From DATHTK01 sp035463295 (lineage in GTDB: Bacteria > Actinomycetota > Rubrobacteria > Rubrobacterales > Rubrobacteraceae): DNA of 55,299 nucleotides. The stretch lies in assembly GCA_035463295.1 (NCBI GenBank), contig DATHTK010000047.1:1-55299 (forward strand), given 5' to 3'. A program made the position numbers and the translations under genes. This document shows, one piece after another, positions 31,720 through 41,002 of this stretch (positions within the stretch are counted from its first letter, which is position 1; every line of letters begins with the position of its first letter). The notes beneath the pieces are model-generated. The model was not told the origin of the DNA, searched no databases, and saw only the letters and a list, made by a program, of their open reading frames with translations.

Positions 31720-32351
31720 CGCTCTCTCCCCTCGAAGACGGCGTTGGCGAGTCGTCCTCCCGTCGGGCGGTCCGGCGCGTATGGCTCCAGACCCACGCTC
31801 TCCTGCGGCGGACCCTGCACGATGAGCTTCTGCATCTCCAGGACGGTCGCCTCGTCCAGAGCCGGCAGAAAGAAGCACAGCGCCTCGAGGAGGTGGGCGT
31901 ACGGGCTCGCGTCGTGTCGGAGGGAACGCCGGATCACTTCTATGGCGGCCCGGTGTTCGGCCAGTATCGGCAGACCCGCCTCCGGCGCCTCGGAGGCGAA
32001 CTCCAGGACGAGCGGGAGGTAGTCCGGGAGCTCCGCGGTGTCGAGCCGGTAGCCAGCCCGCGTGTAGGTCTCCTTCATGTCCGCCAGCACCTGCCCGCGA
32101 GCCCGCGCATCTCCGTAGCGGTAGTAGCTCAGGTATAGGCAGCCCCGCCGCTTGAAGTCGAAGCCGGTAGCGTAGCCAGATTGCAGGAGCGACGCCGGCT
32201 CGGTCTCCCAGAAAGCCAGGAAGGCGAGCACGGCGTCTCTGGCGGGGGAATCGGGGAGACCATCGCGAGCAGACCGTGAGATCTCCTCCCGGTACTCGAG
32301 GACCTCGTCGTCGGGGTAGCGGAGAAGGACGGAGAGGAGCTTGAAGATCAC
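31716..32351 (-). CDS. narJ: Nitrate reductase molybdenum cofactor assembly chaperone
   Basis: The 211-residue NarJ/TorD-family chaperone has the family patterns LLRYPDD near the N-terminus and LPDYLPLVLEFASE with a following LLAEHR-like helix. It helps insert the Mo-bis-MGD cofactor into NarG and gates membrane docking. The gene starts inside the narH stop (4-base overlap). Confidence 0.9.
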   Translation of the reverse strand: MIFKLLSVLLRYPDDEVLEYREEISRSARDGLPDSPARDAVLAFLAFWETEPASLLQSGYATGFDFKRRGCLYLSYYRYGDARARGQVLADMKETYTRAGYRLDTAELPDYLPLVLEFASEAPEAGLPILAEHRAAIEVIRRSLRHDASPYAHLLEALCFFLPALDEATVLEMQKLIVQGPPQESVGLEPYAPDRPTGGRLANAVFEGRER

Positions 32352-34105
32352 GCGCCCGCCCCCCCGGGCCGCAAGTGGAACGCCTCGAAGTCTTTCTTGC
32401 TCTTGAAGAGCTGGACGTTGGGGGCGGCGACCTTCCCGCCGAGCTCGCGGGCCTTCTTCTCCAGCTCCTCTTTCATCGCGTAGAAACCCTCGTTGCGAGG
32501 ACTCGTGTTGCGCCCCCCACCGCTCTCGGCGGAGGCGCAGCTACCGGGGCCGCCGGCGAAGTCGAGGCTGCAAGAGCCGCCCTGCTCGTAGAGGGCGCGG
32601 GCACTTCTCGCCAGCTCTTCGGTGGAGAAGAACGCGTCGTTGCGGTGGGCGGTGCCCTCGGCGGCGAAGTCGAGACCGGCGGTGCCGCGCTGGGTGTAGA
32701 GCTCGTCGGAGGCGAGCTCCTTGTGGGCGAGCGGTATCACGTAGCGCTCCTCGTACTTGGCGATCGCGAGCAGGCGGTACATGTCCTCCATCGACGGCGG
32801 GTCCATGCCGACGGAGGCGGCGAGGGTCGCGTCGCCGGTCCCCGCGAGGGTCTTCTCGCGCATGTAGCCGCGCATCGCGGCGAGCTTCTTCAGGACGCTC
32901 CGGATCACTTCTTCGTCCCCGGCGGAGAGCAGATTGGCGAGGTACTGGATGGGGATGCGCAACTGGTCTATAGCCGGGAAGACGTCGTCGGGGTCGGGCT
33001 CGCCGTCCTCGACAAGGCCCAGGACCGGAGAGAGCGGCGGCACGTACCACACCATCGGGAGGGTGCGGTACTCCGGGTGGAGCGGAAGGGCGACGCCCCA
33101 CTCGATGGCGAGCTTGTAGATCGGGGAGCGCCGGGCGAAGGAAATCCAATCTTCCGGTATCCCATCGAAGCGCGCCTGCTCCGCCACCTCCGGGTCGTTG
33201 GGGTCGAGAAAGACGGCCCTCTGGGCCTCGAGCAGGTCCTTCTCGTCGGGGACGGAGGCGGCCGCTTCTACAGCGTCGGCGTCGTAGAGAATCACGCCGA
33301 TGTAGCGCAGGCGCCCGACGCAGGTTTCGGAGCAGATGGTGGGCCACCCGTTCTCGACGCGCGGGTAGCACAAAGTGCACTTCTCGGCCTTTCCGGTCTC
33401 CCAGTTGAAGTAGGTCTTCTTGTAAGGGCATCCGGAGACGCAGTAGCGCCAGCCGCGGCACTGCTCCTGGTCGACCAGCACGATGCCGTCCTCCTCGCGC
33501 TTGTACATCGCGCCGGAGGGACACGACGCGACGCACGAGGGGTTAAGGCAGTGCTCGCAGATGCGCGGGAGGTACATCATAAAGACCTGCTCGTACTCGA
33601 AGGTGATCCGCTCCTCCAGCCCGTCCCGGATGTTCGGGTCGAGGTGCCCGGTCTCGGGGGCGCCGGCCAGATCGTCGTCCCAGTTCGGCCCCCACTCGAG
33701 GTCCATTGGCTCGCCGGAGAGCTGGCTGATCGGACGCGCCACGGGCTGGTGCTCGGAGAGCTTGGCGCTGGTCAGGGTCTCGTAGTCGTAGGTCCAGGGC
33801 TCGTAGAAGTCGTCTATGGAGGGAAGGTCGGGGTTGAAGAAGATGTTGGCGAGCTTCCGCAGCTTGCCGCCGGCCTTGAGGCCGAGCTTGCCGTTGGCGT
33901 CCAGGGTCCACCCGCCCTTCCAGCGCTCCTGGTCCTCGTACATCTTCGGGTAGCCTACGCCCGGCTTCGTCTCGACGTTGTTCCACCACTGGTACTCGGT
34001 TCCCTCGCGGCTCGTCCAGACGTTCTTGCAGGTCACCGAGCAGGTGTGGCACCCGATGCACTTGTCCAGGTTCATTACCATCGCGATCTGGGCCTTTATG
34101 AGCAC
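32348..34105 (-). CDS. narH: Respiratory nitrate reductase beta subunit
   Basis: The 585-residue ferredoxin-like subunit has four Cys clusters: CIGCHTCSVTCK, CEHCLNPSCVASCPSG, CRGWRYCVSGCPYKK and CTLC...CSETCVGR. Trp takes the place of one Cys in CRGW, as expected for the [3Fe-4S] cluster of NarH. It is longer than typical NarH (about 480-520 residues). The extra C-terminal part includes GGSCSLDFAGGPGSC and a Lys-rich helix ending near the stop. GTG start shares a base with the narG stop. Confidence 0.94.
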   Translation of the reverse strand: MLIKAQIAMVMNLDKCIGCHTCSVTCKNVWTSREGTEYQWWNNVETKPGVGYPKMYEDQERWKGGWTLDANGKLGLKAGGKLRKLANIFFNPDLPSIDDFYEPWTYDYETLTSAKLSEHQPVARPISQLSGEPMDLEWGPNWDDDLAGAPETGHLDPNIRDGLEERITFEYEQVFMMYLPRICEHCLNPSCVASCPSGAMYKREEDGIVLVDQEQCRGWRYCVSGCPYKKTYFNWETGKAEKCTLCYPRVENGWPTICSETCVGRLRYIGVILYDADAVEAAASVPDEKDLLEAQRAVFLDPNDPEVAEQARFDGIPEDWISFARRSPIYKLAIEWGVALPLHPEYRTLPMVWYVPPLSPVLGLVEDGEPDPDDVFPAIDQLRIPIQYLANLLSAGDEEVIRSVLKKLAAMRGYMREKTLAGTGDATLAASVGMDPPSMEDMYRLLAIAKYEERYVIPLAHKELASDELYTQRGTAGLDFAAEGTAHRNDAFFSTEELARSARALYEQGGSCSLDFAGGPGSCASAESGGGRNTSPRNEGFYAMKEELEKKARELGGKVAAPNVQLFKSKKDFEAFHLRPGGAGA

Positions 34106-37100
34106 TAGTAGACCACCTCGCTCTCGCGCTTGCGCATTACGGTCAGCTCGTCGCGCTGCGAGCCAGTCGGACCGTAGTAGTTAAAGCCGTAGGAGAACTG
34201 GGCGTAGCCCCCGATCATGTGCGTCGCCTTCACGAAGATCTTGGTGAGCGAGTTCTCCGTGCCGCCGCGCGTCCCCGACACCTCGGAGATCGGGGTGTTC
34301 AGGTGCCTGTCCTGGGAGTGGTACATGATCGTGGTCCCCTCCGGGATGCGGTGGGAGATGACGGCGCGCGCCGCGACGACGCCGTTGCGGTTGAACGCCT
34401 CGACCCAGTCGTTGTCCCTTACGCCCATCTTCTCCGCGTCCTGCGGGCTGATCCACATCGTCGGCCCGCCCCTGAAGAGCGTGAGCATGGTCAGGTTGTC
34501 CTGGAACTCGGAGTGGATGGACCACTTGGAGTGCGGCGTGAGGTACTTGAGGACCACCTCGGCCTTGCCCGGCTCACCGCTCCTTATGTCCCCGGTGTGC
34601 TTCGCCATGCGCATCGGCGGGCGGTAGGCGGGCAGTCCCTCGCCGTACTCCAGCATCCACTCGTGGTCCACGTAGAATTGCTGGCGCCCGGTGAGCGTCC
34701 GCCAGGGCACCGAGCGGTCGACGTTTATCGTGAACGGGGAGTAGCGGCGGGTGCGGCTCTCGGTCCCGGACCACTCGGGAGAGACGATGACCTTTCGCGG
34801 CTGGCTCGTTATGTCGGCGAAGGTGATGAGTTCCTCGCCCCTCTCCTCGGCCAGGTCCGCGAGCTTCACGCCGGTGCGCTTCTCCATCTGCTTGAAGCCC
34901 TCCACCGAGAGCCGTCCGTTCGTCGTCCCCGAAAGGGCGAGGATCGCCTCGCAGACCTGCTCGGCGCGCGTAAGGTCCGGCCGGCCCGCGCCGACGCCGC
35001 CTCTCACCGTGCCGTTGCGCCCCTTGAGGTACTCGACCTCCTGAGCGGGCTTCCAGAGGTTCCCCTTCGCCGTGATCCCGACGTTCTCGACCGCCGGCCC
35101 GAGGGCCTTCATCTTCTCGGCTACGGCGCCGTAGTCGCGCTCGACCACGACGAGCTTCGGCATGTTCTTGCCGGGGATGGGCTCGCACTCGCCCTTTTTC
35201 CAGTCGAGCACGCGCCCCGAGGGCTGCGCCAGGTCGTCCGGCGTGTCGTGCATGAGAGGGACGGTCAGGATGTCCTTGCGAAGCCCGAGGTGCGTCCTGG
35301 CGAGGCTCGAGAAGACATCGGCGACGTAGTTGAAGATGTCCCAGTCGCTCCTAGCCTCCCACGGAGGCGTGATCGCCGGGTTGAACGGGTGGATGAACGG
35401 GTGCATGTCCGTGCTCGAGATGTCGTGCTTCTCGTACCACGTCGCCGTCGGCAACACGATGTCCGAGTAGAGCGACGAGCCGTTCTTGCGGAAGTCTATC
35501 GTCGTCAGGAGATCTAGTTTCCCCTCCGGAGGCTCGCGCCAGGTCACCTCCCTGGGACGCATCTCTTCGGGCGTCTCGTCGGCCCTTATGGCGGCATCCG
35601 GGACTCCGAGCAGGTGCTTGAGGAAGAATTCGTGGCCCTTGCTCGAGGACCCGAGCAAATTACAGCGCCAGAGGGTGAGGACGCGCGGGAAGTTCTCCGG
35701 GGCATCGGGGTCCTCGGCGGCGAACCGGAGGCGGCCCTCGCGGAGCTCGCGCACGACGTACTCCTGTACGCCGAGGCCTTCGCGTTCTGCCTCCTCGGTT
35801 ATCTCGAGGGGGTTGCGGTCGAAGCTCGGAGAGGAGGGGAGCCAACCGAGGCGGGCGGAGAGAGCGAGGCAGTCGGCGAGGTGCTTGCCGGCGAGCTTGC
35901 CCTTGCCCAGTGGGCTGGCGAACTCGTCGGCCCTGAAGGTATCGTAGCGCCACTGGCTGGAAGCGAGGTACCAGAGGGCGGTACCGGCCATGTGGCGAGT
36001 CGGCCGAGCCCAGTCGAAGGCGAAGGCTATGGTAGTCCAGCCGGTTATGGGACGGACCTTCTCCTGCCCCACGTAGTGGGCCCAGCCGCCGCCGTTCTTC
36101 CCCTGGCAGCCGCAGAGCAAGACGAGAGAGAGCATGGAGCGGTAGATCTCATCTGAGTGATACCAGTGGTTCGTGCCGGCGCCCATTATTATCATGGACC
36201 GCCCCTCGCTCCTCTCGGCGTTGCGCGCGAACTCGCGCGCTATCCGCCTCGCCCGCCCCGCATCGACGCCGGTGATCTCCTGCTGCCAGGCCGGCGTGTA
36301 CGGCTCGGGGTCGTCATAACCGTCGGGCCACTCTCCCGGCAGCCACTCGCGCCAGACGCCGTACTGGGCGAGCATCAGGTCGTAGACCGTCGTGACGAGG
36401 TGCCCGCCTACGCGCCTCGCCGGCACCCCCCGGCGCATGGCGCCGCCGCCCTCGTCGGCGTCCCCGACGTCGAAGCGCGGCAGGTCCACCTCGACGAGCT
36501 CGTCGTGGCGCCCGAGGAGGGTCAGCGCCGGGTCCGACTCCCCGAGCTCCAGGTTCCACCTGCCCGCCCCCTCCTCCCCGTACTTGAAGCCCATCGAGCC
36601 GTTCGGCACGGTGGGCTCGCCCGTCTTCGCGTCCACGAACACCGTCTTCCACTCGGCGTTCTCGCTCAGCTCGCCGAGATCGGTGGCGTGCAGGAAGCGG
36701 TCGGAGACGTAGGCCCCGTTGCGCTCCCTGAGCGTCACGAGCATCGGGAGGTCGGTGTACTTCCTGGCGTACCGCTGAAAGTACGGGACCTGGCGGTCGA
36801 CGTAGAACTCCTTGAGGATAACGTGACCCATCGCCATCGCCAGAGCGCCGTCGGTGCCGGGCTGGACGGGGAGCCAGTGGTCGGCGAACTTGGTGTGGTC
36901 GGAGTAGTCCGGGCTCACGACGACCGTCTTCTGACCCTTGTAGCGCGCCTCGGTCATGAAGTGGGCGTCGGGGGCGCGGGTTATGGGCACGTTGGAGCCC
37001 CACATCATCAGGTAGCTCGCGTTCCACCAGTCGCCCGACTCGGGAACGTCGGTCTGGTCGCCCCAGATCTGGGGGGAGGACGGCGGGAGGTCGGCGTACC

Positions 37101-37767
37101 AGTCGTAGAAGCTCGGGATGGTGCCCCCGATCAGGGACATAAAGCGCGACCCGCCGGAGTAGGACGCCATGCTCATCGCCGGGATCGGGGAGAACCCGAT
37201 GATCCGGTCGGGACCGTACTTCTTTATGGTGTACACGTGGGCGGCGGCCATGATCTCCGCGACCTCCGGCCACGTCGCTCGCACGAGCCCGCCCTTGCCC
37301 CTCGCCGCCTTGTAGCGTCGCGCCTTCTCCGGGTCCTCGACTACCGCAGCCCACGCATCGACAGGGTCGCCGGTCCGCTGCTTCGCCTCGCGGTACATCT
37401 CAACGAGAACGCCGCGGACGTAGGGGTACTTTATGCGGATCGGGGAGTACGTGTACCAGGAGAAGGAGGCGCCGCGCGGACAACCTCGCGGCTCGTACTC
37501 GGGAGAGTCCGAACCGTTGGAAGGGTAGTCGGTCTGCTGCGACTCCCAGGTGATGATCCCGTCCTTCACGTAGACCTTCCAGGAGCAGGACCCGGTGCAG
37601 TTGACGCCGTGGGTGGAGCGCACGACCTTGTCGTGCTGCCAGCGCTGGCGGTAGGCGTACTCCCACTCCCTATCGCGCGCACTGAGTTCGCTGTGTCCAT
37701 CCGAACTCCTCTCTCCGCGGCGGAAGTACTGGAGGTTCCTGAGCAGGGGATTCGTCGTCCGGGCCAC
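34105..37767 (-). CDS. narG: Respiratory nitrate reductase alpha subunit (Mo-bis-MGD)
   Basis: The 1220-residue subunit carries the N-terminal [4Fe-4S] (FS0) ligands His53, Cys57, Cys61 and Cys96 in STHGVNCTGSCSW and YEPRGCPRGA. It has the molybdopterin domains, including IGGTIPSFYDWYADLPPSSPQ and DLRKNGSSLYSDIVLPTA-type segments. There is no Tat signal, so the active site faces the cytoplasm as in the classical NarGHI enzyme. It reduces nitrate to nitrite. GTG at 37767 shares a base with the narK stop (TAGTG), so translation is tightly linked to the transporter. Confidence 0.95.
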   Translation of the reverse strand: MARTTNPLLRNLQYFRRGERSSDGHSELSARDREWEYAYRQRWQHDKVVRSTHGVNCTGSCSWKVYVKDGIITWESQQTDYPSNGSDSPEYEPRGCPRGASFSWYTYSPIRIKYPYVRGVLVEMYREAKQRTGDPVDAWAAVVEDPEKARRYKAARGKGGLVRATWPEVAEIMAAAHVYTIKKYGPDRIIGFSPIPAMSMASYSGGSRFMSLIGGTIPSFYDWYADLPPSSPQIWGDQTDVPESGDWWNASYLMMWGSNVPITRAPDAHFMTEARYKGQKTVVVSPDYSDHTKFADHWLPVQPGTDGALAMAMGHVILKEFYVDRQVPYFQRYARKYTDLPMLVTLRERNGAYVSDRFLHATDLGELSENAEWKTVFVDAKTGEPTVPNGSMGFKYGEEGAGRWNLELGESDPALTLLGRHDELVEVDLPRFDVGDADEGGGAMRRGVPARRVGGHLVTTVYDLMLAQYGVWREWLPGEWPDGYDDPEPYTPAWQQEITGVDAGRARRIAREFARNAERSEGRSMIIMGAGTNHWYHSDEIYRSMLSLVLLCGCQGKNGGGWAHYVGQEKVRPITGWTTIAFAFDWARPTRHMAGTALWYLASSQWRYDTFRADEFASPLGKGKLAGKHLADCLALSARLGWLPSSPSFDRNPLEITEEAEREGLGVQEYVVRELREGRLRFAAEDPDAPENFPRVLTLWRCNLLGSSSKGHEFFLKHLLGVPDAAIRADETPEEMRPREVTWREPPEGKLDLLTTIDFRKNGSSLYSDIVLPTATWYEKHDISSTDMHPFIHPFNPAITPPWEARSDWDIFNYVADVFSSLARTHLGLRKDILTVPLMHDTPDDLAQPSGRVLDWKKGECEPIPGKNMPKLVVVERDYGAVAEKMKALGPAVENVGITAKGNLWKPAQEVEYLKGRNGTVRGGVGAGRPDLTRAEQVCEAILALSGTTNGRLSVEGFKQMEKRTGVKLADLAEERGEELITFADITSQPRKVIVSPEWSGTESRTRRYSPFTINVDRSVPWRTLTGRQQFYVDHEWMLEYGEGLPAYRPPMRMAKHTGDIRSGEPGKAEVVLKYLTPHSKWSIHSEFQDNLTMLTLFRGGPTMWISPQDAEKMGVRDNDWVEAFNRNGVVAARAVISHRIPEGTTIMYHSQDRHLNTPISEVSGTRGGTENSLTKIFVKATHMIGGYAQFSYGFNYYGPTGSQRDELTVMRKRESEVVY

Positions 37768-38984
37768 TACCTGACCCTCCCTTCGGTCGGCGCGCTCGCC
37801 CCCGAGGGATGCCCGCGGACAAAGAACGCGTTTACCAACAGACACCCGACGGCGAAGATCGCCAGGAAGATGAAGCCCAGGGTATAGGCACCGGTTGCGT
37901 CGCGCACGACGCCGAGGACCAGGGGCGGGAAGAAGCCGCCGAGGCCCCCGGCCGCCCCCACGACGCCCGTTACGGCCCCCGTCTTGGCCGGGTAGTACTC
38001 GGCGACGAGCTTGAAGACCGCCCCGTTGCCGAGCCCGAAGAGCACCGCGCTCGTGAGGGCCCCGATGGTAAAGAGCACTATGCCAGGCTCCAACGCGAGT
38101 ATGAGCGCCATAAAGGGGAGAACGAGAAAGACGACCATGAGCGTCCGGGAGCCGCCGATGCGGTCCGCAAGCCACCCGCCCACCGGTCGCGAGAGCGTCG
38201 CCAGCACCACGAAGCCGGCGGCCCTGAGGCCCGCGCCGGTCTGGGTGAAGCCGAAGAGGTCCACAAGAAGTTTGGGCAGATAGATACCCATCGCCACGAA
38301 GCCGCCGAAGGTGAGGAAGTAGAAGAGGCTCAGGACCCACGGCATGACCTCCTGGCGGAAGAGCGCGAGCCCCGCAGTCACTGAGGGCCGCGGTCCCGTG
38401 CTGGGGGCATCACGCCCGAGGACCCAGAAGATCGCCGCCATCGCGATCAGCGGCACGATGAAGACCCAGAACGCCCACTGCCAGCCGTAGAAGGCGGCGA
38501 TGGCCGGCGCGCTGTACGCCGCGATGGCGGTCCCGATGTTACCCATGCCGTAGATCCCCAGCGCCAACCCCTGCATGTGCGGCGGGAACCACTTGTTGAC
38601 GAACGGGACGCCGACGGCGAACGATGCGCCCGCCAGTCCGAGCAGGAAGCCCCAGACGAGGAGCCCCCCGAAGGAACCGCCCAGAAGCCCGATAAACAGC
38701 ACGGGTATGGTGACGAACAGCATCAGGCCAGTGAAGACGACCCGGCCCCCGAGACGATCCGTGAGCAGACCGAGGGGTATGCGGAACAGAGAGCCCAAGA
38801 TGACGGGCGTCGCGATCACCACGCTTATCTGCGTGTTCGAAAGCTCATAAAGCGCCTGGAACTGCGGCGCCAGCGGTGCCACGAGACCCCACACCGAGAA
38901 GCATAGGGCGAAGGAGACCGTCGACAGTACCAGGGCCCTGTACGCCCCCGGCCGCGGCGGTGCGGCGGTTCTGGCTGCGCTCAT
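37767..38984 (-). CDS. narK: Nitrate/nitrite MFS transporter
   Basis: The 405-residue MFS protein has 12 membrane segments and the NNP-family patterns: GLVAPLAPQF, RIPLGLLTDRLGGR, LGLAGASFAVGVPFVNKWFPP and GGLGGFFPPLVLG. It is the first gene of narKGHJI and would bring nitrate in and/or release nitrite. GGAGAGGAG precedes the ATG. No fused second NarK domain is present. Confidence 0.9.
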   Translation of the reverse strand: MSAARTAAPPRPGAYRALVLSTVSFALCFSVWGLVAPLAPQFQALYELSNTQISVVIATPVILGSLFRIPLGLLTDRLGGRVVFTGLMLFVTIPVLFIGLLGGSFGGLLVWGFLLGLAGASFAVGVPFVNKWFPPHMQGLALGIYGMGNIGTAIAAYSAPAIAAFYGWQWAFWVFIVPLIAMAAIFWVLGRDAPSTGPRPSVTAGLALFRQEVMPWVLSLFYFLTFGGFVAMGIYLPKLLVDLFGFTQTGAGLRAAGFVVLATLSRPVGGWLADRIGGSRTLMVVFLVLPFMALILALEPGIVLFTIGALTSAVLFGLGNGAVFKLVAEYYPAKTGAVTGVVGAAGGLGGFFPPLVLGVVRDATGAYTLGFIFLAIFAVGCLLVNAFFVRGHPSGASAPTEGRVR

Positions 38985-39461
38985 CTACTGCTCCTCTCCG
39001 ACCGGAAAACGGACTTCACCATAGCGGCCTCGAGCCCCATGCCGATTCGCCGCGAACCGTAAGAGAAGGGGCCGAACGTGCCGCGATCCGGCCCGACCAC
39101 TCCTGCGTACTCTACTGGCAAGCATAGATCAACCACACCGGCCCCATACCTCTTCGACACGACACCCCTCGCGACGGTCCGGACTCCAGGTCGATGCCAC
39201 GGCTCGCGCCGCTCTAGTCTTCGTACTACCGGCGCCCTCCCGCAAACTCAAGGTCAGCGCAGCACGTCCCTTCCCAAACTATTACTCAAATGGTGATGAT
39301 AACCGTGATCCCGCCCGGCACGCAAGGTCGAGGGGATCCATTATCCCGTACACAAGCGCCGGCACGTGAACCCTCTACGCGCTCGTGGGGCGCCAACGTT
39401 CCCAGGAGAGCCTGCGTCGGACGGGGAAAAGGTGCTACCGTTCTCTAGGCGAGAGTGTTCT
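38985..39461. other. Intergenic region upstream of narK
   Basis: The 477-base gap should hold the nar promoter and any terminator for the Rrf2 gene. A TTGATC/TACGCA pair with 17-base spacing is a weak candidate. A palindromic site lies at 39281-39297. No gene or perfect FNR box (TTGAT-N4-ATCAA) was found. Confidence 0.4.
39281..39297. promoter_or_regulatory. Imperfect ATTAC-N7-GTGAT palindrome upstream of narK
   Basis: Same spacing as the 40093 and 28839 sites, with one arm mismatch. It lies about 300 bases before narK and 165 bases beyond the Rrf2 stop. It could be a distal operator or an upstream nar promoter site. Confidence 0.35.
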
Positions 39462-39971
39462 TCATCGTCCCTCCCCTCTCTCTGAACGCCGTGTCGTTTG
39501 TGTAGGCATACGGTAGATCGCGGGGAATTCACCGTCCCGGCCCAGGGCTCCGGTCTCCGGGAAGGTGCGCGAGACGAACTCCTCCAGGGTCTGGGCGCCG
39601 AGGTACTCGAGTATGGCCCGCTGCCCCTCCTCCCAGGCGTCGTGCAGGGCGCAGGGCGCACCCTCACCGCAGGCGCGATTCTCCATTATGCAACGGAACA
39701 GGCCGAAAGGACCCTCCACCGCCTCGACGGCCTCGCGGAGCGTTATCTCGTCAGCCGGGCGCGCGAGCCAGGAGCCACCACCGCGGCCCTGCTCGCTCTC
39801 GACGAGCCCCGCGCGCGCGAGCTTGGCCAGGATGCGGGCGAGCAGACGCCGCGGTACCCCGGCCTCGGCTGAAATGCCGTCGGCCGTCACCCGCTCCCCT
39901 GCCCATGCGAGGTAGAGCAGAGCCCGCAAAGCGTAACGCCCCTCGCTGCTCAACTCCAACCTCAAAGCCAC
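39462..39971 (-). CDS. Rrf2-family Fe-S transcriptional regulator (NsrR/IscR-like)
   Basis: The 169-residue winged-helix protein has the Rrf2 DNA-binding half (SSEGRYALRALLYLA, ISAEAGVPRRLLARILAKLARAGLVES) and three Cys residues (94, 101 and 107, a CX6CX5C pattern in LFRCIMENRACGEGAPC). These are the expected [Fe-S] ligands of NO-sensing NsrR or IscR-like proteins. It is divergent from two cupins and a hemerythrin and lies next to the nar region, which favours a nitrosative-stress or Fe-S sensor. Start GTG at 39971. Confidence 0.9.
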   Translation of the reverse strand: MALRLELSSEGRYALRALLYLAWAGERVTADGISAEAGVPRRLLARILAKLARAGLVESEQGRGGGSWLARPADEITLREAVEAVEGPFGLFRCIMENRACGEGAPCALHDAWEEGQRAILEYLGAQTLEEFVSRTFPETGALGRDGEFPAIYRMPTQTTRRSERGEGR

Positions 39972-40091
39972 CGCCCCTCGCGTTACGGCCCCCGTCGGCC
40001 ATTTCCCCCATGCCGGACCGAAATATACACCCCGGCGAATGCCCGAACCACGCGGTAGTCGCGCGTGATGCTCTCGCCAGCGTCAACCAGT

Positions 40092-40110
40092 TATTACTCC
40101 TTCTGTAATA
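40092..40110. promoter_or_regulatory. Palindromic operator TATTAC-N7-GTAATA in the divergent Rrf2/cupin promoter
   Basis: Perfect 6-bp arms with a 7-base spacer. It lies 43 bases before the cupin start and just upstream of a TATTGT -10-like box (40112-40117), a classic repressor position. Likely bound by the neighbouring Rrf2 protein. Confidence 0.6.
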
Positions 40111-40152
40111 GTATTGTGTAATGGTCACGGAGGCGAACAGAAGGAGGACGAG

Positions 40153-40533
40153 ATGCCGAGTCGCCCGCACCCCGAATCCGAGCGGCCGATGAGCCGTCCG
40201 TTGCAGCGTTTCGACCTCGGCGTGGAGGTTGCGCGCCTGAGGGAGGAGAAGGCGTGGCAGGAGGGCCACAGGAACGCGATCACGCTGCGCAAAGGCGAGG
40301 GGTTGAGCCTGGTGTTGCTGGTGATGAGGGCCGGGGACAGCTTGGAGGAGCACGCAGCTCCGGGTCCCATATCCGTGAGCGTCCGCGAGGGCCGCATCCG
40401 CTTTATGACGGAGGGTGAGACCATCGAGGCCGGGCCGGAGACGGTACTCACGTGCGAGGCTGGCGTGCGACACGCCGTCGAAGCCCTCGAAGACGCCGTC
40501 TGCGTACTGACCGTCGCCGCGGTTGGCGGTTGA
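40153..40533 (+). CDS. Cupin-domain protein
   Basis: The 126-residue product has a beta-barrel pattern (LVLLVMRAGDSLEEHAAPGPISVSVREGRIRFMTEGE) and a late HAV motif with His (GVRHAVEALEDA). Metal ligands are reduced: EEHAAPG and VRHAVE supply a few His. ATG at 40153 has AAGGAGGACGAG before it, which beats the upstream in-frame start. It is the first of three genes divergent from the Rrf2 gene. Substrate unknown. Confidence 0.8.
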   Translation: MPSRPHPESERPMSRPLQRFDLGVEVARLREEKAWQEGHRNAITLRKGEGLSLVLLVMRAGDSLEEHAAPGPISVSVREGRIRFMTEGETIEAGPETVLTCEAGVRHAVEALEDAVCVLTVAAVGG

Positions 40534-40587
40534 GCTGAAGATGTCGCAGAAGCTCGGGTAGTAGTTTCGAGAGTCGGGAGGTCTTCG

Positions 40588-40932
40588 TTGGCCGAGAGAG
40601 GCGCGGTGGATCTGGGGGCACGTCTCGCGGCGGGCGGAGACCGGGTGGGGGTGATCTGGGCTCTCCAGGGAAGCGACGAGCTCAATGTCAACCTGGTGCG
40701 TTTCGGCTCCGGAGGCGGTGTCGGGGAGCACGCCAACGACGAGGTTGACGTGCTCGTCGTTGGTGTTTCGGGCTCCGGACTCGTCGTGGTGGACGGTGAG
40801 GAGCACAACCTGGGCCCCGGGACGCTCATCTTCTTCCCGAAGGGAACCAGGCGTTCGACCAGAGGCCGGTCCGAGGACTTCGCCTACCTCACGGTCCATC
40901 GGCGCCGAGGACCGTTGCGGATCGAGCGTTGA
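40588..40932 (+). CDS. Cupin-domain protein
   Basis: The 114-residue protein has a cupin fold: GSDELNVNLVRFGSGGGVGEHANDEVDVLVVGVSGSGLVVVDGEEHNLGPGTLIFFPKG. The first motif is G-x5-HxN-type with EH and the second G-x-L. TTG start with GGGAGG upstream. It lies between the first cupin and the hemerythrin; the trio is probably one operon under the palindromic site. Confidence 0.8.
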   Translation: MAERGAVDLGARLAAGGDRVGVIWALQGSDELNVNLVRFGSGGGVGEHANDEVDVLVVGVSGSGLVVVDGEEHNLGPGTLIFFPKGTRRSTRGRSEDFAYLTVHRRRGPLRIER

Positions 40933-41002
40933 GTCGGCCGCGAGGCCCTCGGCTGCGTCTCTCCGGGTTAAGCTATAGCTGGAGTCAAGGAAGGGAGGCA
41001 AC

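Noticed and set aside
32375..34108. 577-codon ORF opposite narH
   Set aside because: High-GC antisense shadow; Val/Gly/Arg-rich, no family pattern, and narH on the other strand is certain.
36157..37887. 576-codon ORF opposite narG
   Set aside because: Shadow of narG with biased composition and no motifs.
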